Assembly (NCBI RefSeq): GCF_051307045.1 | Contig: NZ_CP150452.1 | Span: 744,001 to 808,000 of the forward strand | From: Dryocola sp031988645 | GTDB lineage: Bacteria > Pseudomonadota > Gammaproteobacteria > Enterobacterales > Enterobacteriaceae | Length of the DNA: 64,000 nt | Direction of reading: 5' to 3' | Shown: piece by piece, positions 59,596-64,000 of the stretch | How the letters are laid out: the number at the start of each line of letters is the position of its first letter | Position numbering within the stretch: the stretch's first letter is position 1 | Notes under the pieces: generated by a model | Databases searched by the model: none | The model's input: the letters and a program-made list of their open reading frames with translations, nothing else | Told to the model about the DNA's origin: nothing | Translations under genes and position numbers: made by a program

Positions 59596-60303
59596 TTAGC
59601 GCGCTTCGACAGCAAACACCTCAGAACCCTGCTCCGTAACGCGCCAGCGCACATTGAAATCAAGCAGCAGTACGGCATAGGTTTTACCCGCCTCTTCGCC
59701 CTTACGATAAGCCGGACGGGGATCCTGCGCCAGCACCTGTTGAATAAAGCGCGCGATATGCGGGTAGGTTTTATCGAGGCTCGCCAGCTGTTGCTGTACA
59801 TCGGCGGTGAAATAAACCGGCATATCCGCAACGGGGGCGCTCTGGGCGTAGCCCGCAACGGCGTCAGGCAGCGCTTCAGCGAAGGGCAAATAAGGTTTGA
59901 TATCCACAATCGGCGTGCCGTCTACCAAATCCAGGCTGCCGAGCTGCAAAATCACCTGGTTTTTTTCACAGCGAATACCTTTTAGCTCTACCAGCGACAT
60001 GCCGACTGGGTTAGGACGGAAGGTGGAGCGCGTGGCAAAGACGCCCATGCGGGCGTTGCCGCCAAGGCGGGGAGGGCGCACCGTTGGACGCCAGCCGCCT
60101 TCCATCGTCTGGTGGAAGACAAATAAAAGCCACAGGTGGCTGAAGCCTTCCAGGCCGCGTATGGCATCGGCCAGATTAAAAGGCGGCAACAAATGAAGTT
60201 CGCCGCCTCCGTCCGTGACCAGGCCCGGCTGGCGCGGAACGGCAAACTTTTCTTTATAAGGTGAGCGAATTACGCCAATTTGTTCAAAGGTGAACGCCGT
60301 CAT
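59596..60303 (-). CDS. trmO: tRNA (adenine37-N6)-methyltransferase TrmO
   Basis: TrmO (YaeB) methylates N6 of t6A37 in tRNA(Thr) with SAM. The 235 residues have the VirR/TsaA beta-barrel fold with FAVPRQPGLVTD near residue 24, FVFHQTMEGGWRPTVRPPRLG near residue 74 and the signature ATRSTFRPNPVGMSLV near residue 100. The start at 60303 (MTAFTFEQIGVIRSPYKEKF) gives the E. coli length and overlaps the rcsF stop; eleven further codons upstream to 60336 lie inside rcsF. Confidence 0.94.
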   Translation of the reverse strand: MTAFTFEQIGVIRSPYKEKFAVPRQPGLVTDGGGELHLLPPFNLADAIRGLEGFSHLWLLFVFHQTMEGGWRPTVRPPRLGGNARMGVFATRSTFRPNPVGMSLVELKGIRCEKNQVILQLGSLDLVDGTPIVDIKPYLPFAEALPDAVAGYAQSAPVADMPVYFTADVQQQLASLDKTYPHIARFIQQVLAQDPRPAYRKGEEAGKTYAVLLLDFNVRWRVTEQGSEVFAVEAR

Positions 60304-60704
60304 TTCGCCGATACGTTCAGTGCGGACCCTACGCAAACCGCCTGTCGGTAGCAGCCCGGCGTACCGCTGGTAACATCACAGCTATGCAGCAGCACCGCGT
60401 TGGCTTTCATTTTTGACGCGTTAATCTGCAGGCGCTTGCGTGCGGTTGGGATATTCGGCGGGGAGTCCTGATTGCTTACCTGGCAGGATTCGCCGCTGAC
60501 CTCGCCCAGGTCGCGGAATGGCTTGCCGACTAAATCTTCCGCATTGGTATAGATTTTTACCGGCGCCGGACGCGGAGCCTTAGGTTTGGCGGGTTCAGCT
60601 TTCGCTGGTGCTGCGGTGCTTTGAACGGGTTCAACGGGGGATCTGCTTAGCATAGAACAGCCGCTCAGCATGACTGCTAATAAACAGATCGGTAAAGCAC
60701 GCAT
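60300..60704 (-). CDS. rcsF: Outer-membrane lipoprotein RcsF
   Basis: RcsF senses damage to lipopolysaccharide and peptidoglycan and activates the Rcs phosphorelay through IgaA. The 134 residues include a signal peptide with lipobox LSGCSML, a Pro/Ala-rich linker (AKPEPAKPKAPRPAPV type, about 26-50) and a folded domain with four cysteines in GESCQVSNQ, LLHSCDVTSGTPGCYRQAVC order, which form nested disulfides. The length equals E. coli. It is downstream of metQ and overlaps trmO by four bases. Confidence 0.95.
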   Translation of the reverse strand: MRALPICLLAVMLSGCSMLSRSPVEPVQSTAAPAKAEPAKPKAPRPAPVKIYTNAEDLVGKPFRDLGEVSGESCQVSNQDSPPNIPTARKRLQINASKMKANAVLLHSCDVTSGTPGCYRQAVCVGSALNVSAK

Positions 60705-60763
60705 AGTTTTTCCTCAATGAATGATAAATCGGGAATATTGAATCAAGCTCTTGCAAAAATAAC

Positions 60764-60785
60764 AAGACGGGCATGAGCCCGTCTT
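60764..60785 (-). terminator. Rho-independent terminator after metQ
   Basis: AAGACGGGC and GCCCGTCTT pair perfectly around ATGA, followed on the minus strand by GTTATTTTT. It ends the metNIQ transcript before rcsF. Confidence 0.85.
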
Positions 60786-60817
60786 AGATTATTTATGCAA
60801 AAAATGCCGCCGGGAAA

Positions 60818-61634
60818 TTACCAGCCTTTCACCGCGCCGCCGTTGAAGACTTTGTTTGCCGCTTCATAAACTTCGTCAGACTGGTAGGGCCTGAACAAAT
60901 TTCTTCACGTTTTCCGCATCCTTGTTATCTTCGCGGGAGACGATCAGGTTGACGTACGGAGACTCTTTATCTTCAACAAAGATGCCGTCTTTCGCCGGCG
61001 TCAGGCCAATCTGGCTGGCATAAGTGGTATTGATCACCGCAAGCGCGATCTGGGCGTCGTCCAGAGAACGCGGCAGCTGAGGCGCTTCCAGCTCAACCAG
61101 CTTCAGGTTTTTTGGGTTCTCGGTGACGTCCAGCACGGTTGGCAGCAGGCCTACGCCGTCTTTTAGCTTGATCAGACCCTGTTTTTGCAGCAGCAGCAGG
61201 GAACGGCCAAGGTTAGTCGGGTCGTTTGGCACGGCAACCTGCGCGCCGTTTTGCAGCTCATCCAGGGATTTGATTTTCTTGGAGTAGCCGGCAATCGGGT
61301 AAACGAAGGTGTTGCCAACGGACACCAGCTTATAGCCGCGGTCTTTAATCTGCTGGTCCAGGTATGGTTTGTGCTGGAAGGCGTTAGCGTCGATATCGCC
61401 TTTGCTCAGCGCTTCGTTCGGCAGAACGTAATCGTTGAAGGTAACCAGCTCAACGTCCAGGCCATATTTTTCTTTAGCGACTTTCTGCGCAACTTCAGCA
61501 ACCTGCTGCTCGGCACCCACGATAACGCCAACTTTAATATGGTTTGGATCTTTTTCGTCCTGACCACAACCCACCAGAGCCAGTGAACCAATTAAAGCAC
61601 CAACTGCCGCAAAGGTTTTCAATTTAAAAGACAT
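60818..61634 (-). CDS. metQ: Methionine-binding lipoprotein MetQ, frameshifted near C-terminus
   Basis: MetQ binds D- and L-methionine and feeds MetNI. The signal peptide MSFKLKTFAAVGALIGSLA ends in the lipobox LVGCGQ; the NlpA-type domain has HIKVGVIVGAEQQVAEVA and YVNLIVSREDNKDAENVKKF. The frame changes at 60887-60891, coding CAGGCCCTACCAG for CAGGCCTACCAG; corrected, the end reads VQAYQSDEVYEAANKVFNGG and stops at TAA (60818), giving 271 residues, the E. coli length. It is 44 bases from metI. Confidence 0.94.
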
Positions 61635-61678
61635 ATCCCTTCCTTACTTGAGTAAAAAACGATGTTGTGTTGAACGTC

Positions 61679-62332
61679 TTATTTGTGAGTAACAGCCCGG
61701 ACGATACGATCGCCAGATAGCTGGATTAGATACACCAATACTACCAATAACACTAATACCGTATTCATCACGGTAGCGTTATAACCGATATAACCATACT
61801 GATAGCCAATCTGCCCTAAGCCGCCGGCGCCGACCGCGCCGCCCATAGCCGAGTAACCGACCAGCGTAATTAAGGTAATAGTGGCGGCATTGACCAGGCC
61901 CGGCAGCGCCTCGGGCAGCAGCACCTTGCGGATAATCTGCATCGGCGTGGCGCCCATAGCGCGGGACGCTTCAATCAGGCCCGACGGAATTTCCAGCAGC
62001 GCGTTTTCCACCATACGTGCGATAAACGGCGCCGCGCCGACGGTCAGCGGCACGATGGCCGCCTGCAGGCCAATGGATGTGCCAACAATCGCACGAGTGA
62101 AGGGAATCATCCACACCAGTAAGATAATGAAAGGAATCGAACGGAAGATGTTAACCAGCGCGGACATGCCGCGGTAGAGCTTCGCGTTCGCACTGATCTG
62201 GCCTGGACGAGTAATATAAAGCAGTACGCCCACCGGCAGGCCGAGCACAAAACCAAAGAAGCCGGACACAAAGGTCATCGCCAGCGTTTCATAGACTCCT
62301 TTCAGGAGCAACCACATCATCGGCTCAGACAT
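61679..62332 (-). CDS. metI: Methionine ABC transporter permease
   Basis: MetI forms the inner-membrane pore of the methionine importer as a dimer with two MetN. The 217 residues have about five membrane helices and the coupling motif EASRAMGATPMQIIRKVLLPEALPG near residues 125-150, cut here to EASRAMGATPMQII. The sequence equals E. coli in length. Its start overlaps the end of metN by eight bases, so translation is probably coupled. Confidence 0.96.
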   Translation of the reverse strand: MSEPMMWLLLKGVYETLAMTFVSGFFGFVLGLPVGVLLYITRPGQISANAKLYRGMSALVNIFRSIPFIILLVWMIPFTRAIVGTSIGLQAAIVPLTVGAAPFIARMVENALLEIPSGLIEASRAMGATPMQIIRKVLLPEALPGLVNAATITLITLVGYSAMGGAVGAGGLGQIGYQYGYIGYNATVMNTVLVLLVVLVYLIQLSGDRIVRAVTHK

Positions 62333-63356
62333 AGCCCAGCACCTCTACTTTTACATGTTGTTCTTTCAGCCAGGCAATTGCGGCTTGCGTGTCGTTTTGC
62401 GCGCCGTGCATTTCGCACAGCATGATGCCGAACTTCACGCCGCCGGCGTAGTCCATCTGGGCGCTGATGATATTGCTGTTTACGTTGAAGGTGCGGGCCG
62501 TCTCGGAAAGCAAAGGCGCGTCCACGGACTGGCCGGTAAATTCCAGGCGCAACAAGGGAACAAATTCATCGCGCGTTTCAGCGCTCAGGCGCCGGGCGTA
62601 GTCTTCCGGAATATCCAGATGCAGGGTGGATTGAATAAACTGCTGCGCAAGCGGAGTCTTCGGATGGGAGAACACTTCGCTCACGGTATCCTGCTCTATT
62701 AACTCGCCGTCGCTGATAACGGCGACGCGGTCGCAGATGCGTTTCACCACGTCCATCTCATGGGTGATAAGCAGGATGGTTAAGCCAAGACGACGGTTAA
62801 TGTCTTTGAGCAGTTCAAGAATAGAACGGGTCGTGGCCGGGTCGAGCGCGCTGGTGGCTTCATCGCACAGCAGCACTTTCGGGTTGCTGGCAAGCGCGCG
62901 AGCAATAGCGACACGCTGTTTCTGCCCGCCGGAAAGGTTAGCCGGATAGACGTCATGCTTTTCGCTTAAGCCTACAAGATCCAAAAGCTCGGTAACGCGG
63001 CGCTTAATTTCTTCACGCGGGGTATTGTCCAGCTCCAGCGGCAGGGCAACGTTGCCGAAAACGGTACGGGATGAAAGTAAATTAAAGTGCTGGAAAATCA
63101 TGCCAATCTGCCGGCGGGCTTTCGTCAACCGGGCTTCGGACAGCGTCGTCAGCTCCTGGCCATCAACCAGCACCGAGCCTTGCGTTGGACGCTCAAGCAG
63201 GTTCACGCAGCGGATAAGGGTGCTTTTACCCGCGCCGGATGCGCCAATCACGCCATAAATTTGCCCAGCGGGAACGTGCAGACTGACGTTGTTCAACGCC
63301 TGTATGGTGCGGTTCCCTTGCTGAAACACTTTGGTGATGTTTGAAAGTTTAATCAT
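62325..63356 (-). CDS. metN: Methionine ABC transporter ATPase
   Basis: MetN powers the importer and is inhibited by intracellular methionine through its C-terminal domain. The 343 residues have Walker A GASGAGKST near residue 38, the signature LSGGQKQRVAIARAL, Walker B LLCDEATSALDP, and the H-loop in ITHEMD. The C-terminal NIL regulatory domain spans about 265-343 and binds methionine. It is first in metNIQ, with a MetJ-type operator about 80-100 bases upstream. Confidence 0.96.
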   Translation of the reverse strand: MIKLSNITKVFQQGNRTIQALNNVSLHVPAGQIYGVIGASGAGKSTLIRCVNLLERPTQGSVLVDGQELTTLSEARLTKARRQIGMIFQHFNLLSSRTVFGNVALPLELDNTPREEIKRRVTELLDLVGLSEKHDVYPANLSGGQKQRVAIARALASNPKVLLCDEATSALDPATTRSILELLKDINRRLGLTILLITHEMDVVKRICDRVAVISDGELIEQDTVSEVFSHPKTPLAQQFIQSTLHLDIPEDYARRLSAETRDEFVPLLRLEFTGQSVDAPLLSETARTFNVNSNIISAQMDYAGGVKFGIMLCEMHGAQNDTQAAIAWLKEQHVKVEVLGYV

Positions 63357-63433
63357 TAGGTTATTTATTATCGTATAAGAGTTAGCCGTGGCATTTTCTA
63401 CTGCCGATAACGGGCGATGACCGTCATCGATAT

Positions 63434-63457
63434 GGATGTTAAGGCATCCAGACGTCT
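63434..63457 (-). promoter_or_regulatory. Probable MetJ operator of metNIQ
   Basis: Three tandem 8-mers, GGATGTTA, AGGCATCC and AGACGTCT, the last being the perfect met box, lie upstream of metN. MetJ repression of metNIQ with SAM is known in E. coli. Placement and number of boxes are by eye. Confidence 0.65.
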
Positions 63458-63545
63458 AAATCAATCGGGGCGTGAACCTCCGCTCTCTCCACGGCCTTAA
63501 AATATGCGATACTAGGCGCAATAATTCAGTTTCAGGAGTTTCCAG

Positions 63546-64000
63546 GTGGCACAGTCTGTTCCCGCTATTTTTCTCGACCGCGATGGCACCATTAACGTTG
63601 ATCATGGTTACGTTTATGAAGTCGATCGCTTTGAATTTATCGACGGCGCGATCGAAGCCATGCGCGAACTAAAAGAGATGGGCTATGCGCTGGTGCTGGT
63701 CACTAACCAGTCCGGTATCGCCCGCGGCATGTTTACCGAAGCTGATTTCGAAAATCTCACCGAGTGGATGGATTGGTCGCTGGCCGACCGTGGGGTGGAT
63801 CTCGACGGCATCTACTATTGTCCGCATCATCCGGAGGCAATAGTAGAAGAGTTCCGCCAAAGCTGTGACTGCCGTAAGCCGCAGCCGGGCATGCTGCTGT
63901 CCGCCGCGGAGTATTTACATATTGATATGGCCGCTTCTTATATGGTTGGCGACAAGCTGGAAGATATGCAGGCAGCGGCGGCCGCGCAGGTAGGCACGAA
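63546..64000 (+). CDS. gmhB: D-glycero-beta-D-manno-heptose-1,7-bisphosphate 7-phosphatase, partial
   Basis: GmhB removes the 7-phosphate in ADP-heptose synthesis for the lipopolysaccharide inner core. It is a HAD-family enzyme. The visible 151 codons begin at GTG 63546 (VAQSVPAIFLDRDGTINVDHG), preceded by AGGAG, with the nucleophile motif DRDGT at residues 11-15, the TNQSGIARG motif near 54, a zinc-type CPHH and CDCRKPQPGM pair near 93-115, and MVGDKLEDM near 138. The C-terminal part is outside the window. GTG start is as in E. coli. Confidence 0.95.
   Translation, partial: MAQSVPAIFLDRDGTINVDHGYVYEVDRFEFIDGAIEAMRELKEMGYALVLVTNQSGIARGMFTEADFENLTEWMDWSLADRGVDLDGIYYCPHHPEAIVEEFRQSCDCRKPQPGMLLSAAEYLHIDMAASYMVGDKLEDMQAAAAAQVGT

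Overview
The window is a stretch of core chromosome from a gamma-proteobacterium of the family Enterobacteriaceae. It runs in the same order as the panB to gmhB region of Escherichia coli: 58 genes recognised, about 57% GC by eye, no rRNA, tRNA, prophage, insertion sequence or CRISPR array. Proteins are close to E. coli but not identical. FhuA has a shortened loop, yaeI is missing between yaeH and dapD, and the REP-like palindromes have their own sequence. I therefore read it as a relative of E. coli and cannot name the genus.

Layout. 1-5.1 kb (minus): panB (partial), folK, pcnB, gluQ, dksA, sfsA, thpR, covering vitamin, RNA and stringent-response genes. 5.1-10.2 kb (plus): helicase hrpB and peptidoglycan synthase mrcB. 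10.4-16.3 kb: the Fur-type fhuACDB hydroxamate siderophore operon. 16.4-21.9 kb: hemL, clcA, erpA, yadS, btuF, mtn. 22-26.9 kb: dgt, degP, cdaR, yaeH. 27-31.4 kb (minus): dapD, glnD, map. 31.6-51.2 kb (plus): a long run of essential genes for translation (rpsB, tsf, pyrH, frr), isoprenoids and phospholipid (dxr, ispU, cdsA), envelope assembly (rseP, bamA, skp), lipid A and fatty acids (lpxD, fabZ, lpxA, lpxB, accA) and replication (rnhB, dnaE). 51.3-57.7 kb: ldcC, yaeR, tilS, rof, yaeP, yaeQ, arfB, nlpE. 57.8-64 kb: proS, trmO, rcsF, the MetJ-type metNIQ operon, and the start of gmhB.

The striking feature is not an accessory system. Seventeen of the 58 genes are interrupted by 21 frameshifts. 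Every one is a single extra base, and 20 of the 21 lie in a GGCC tetranucleotide that has become GGGCC or GGCCC. Removing the one base restores full-length proteins, many exactly the E. coli length (GlnD 890, DnaE 1160, LpxB 382, Mtn 232, MetQ 271, FabZ 151, FolK 159, Map 264, YaeP 66). Eight or so of the genes are essential, so the breaks cannot be real nulls. The likeliest reading is a sequence-specific base-calling error, perhaps at methylated GGCC, in an unpolished long-read assembly. One apparent LpxB-RnhB fusion is a by-product. I annotate these genes across their full span and give the break position for each.
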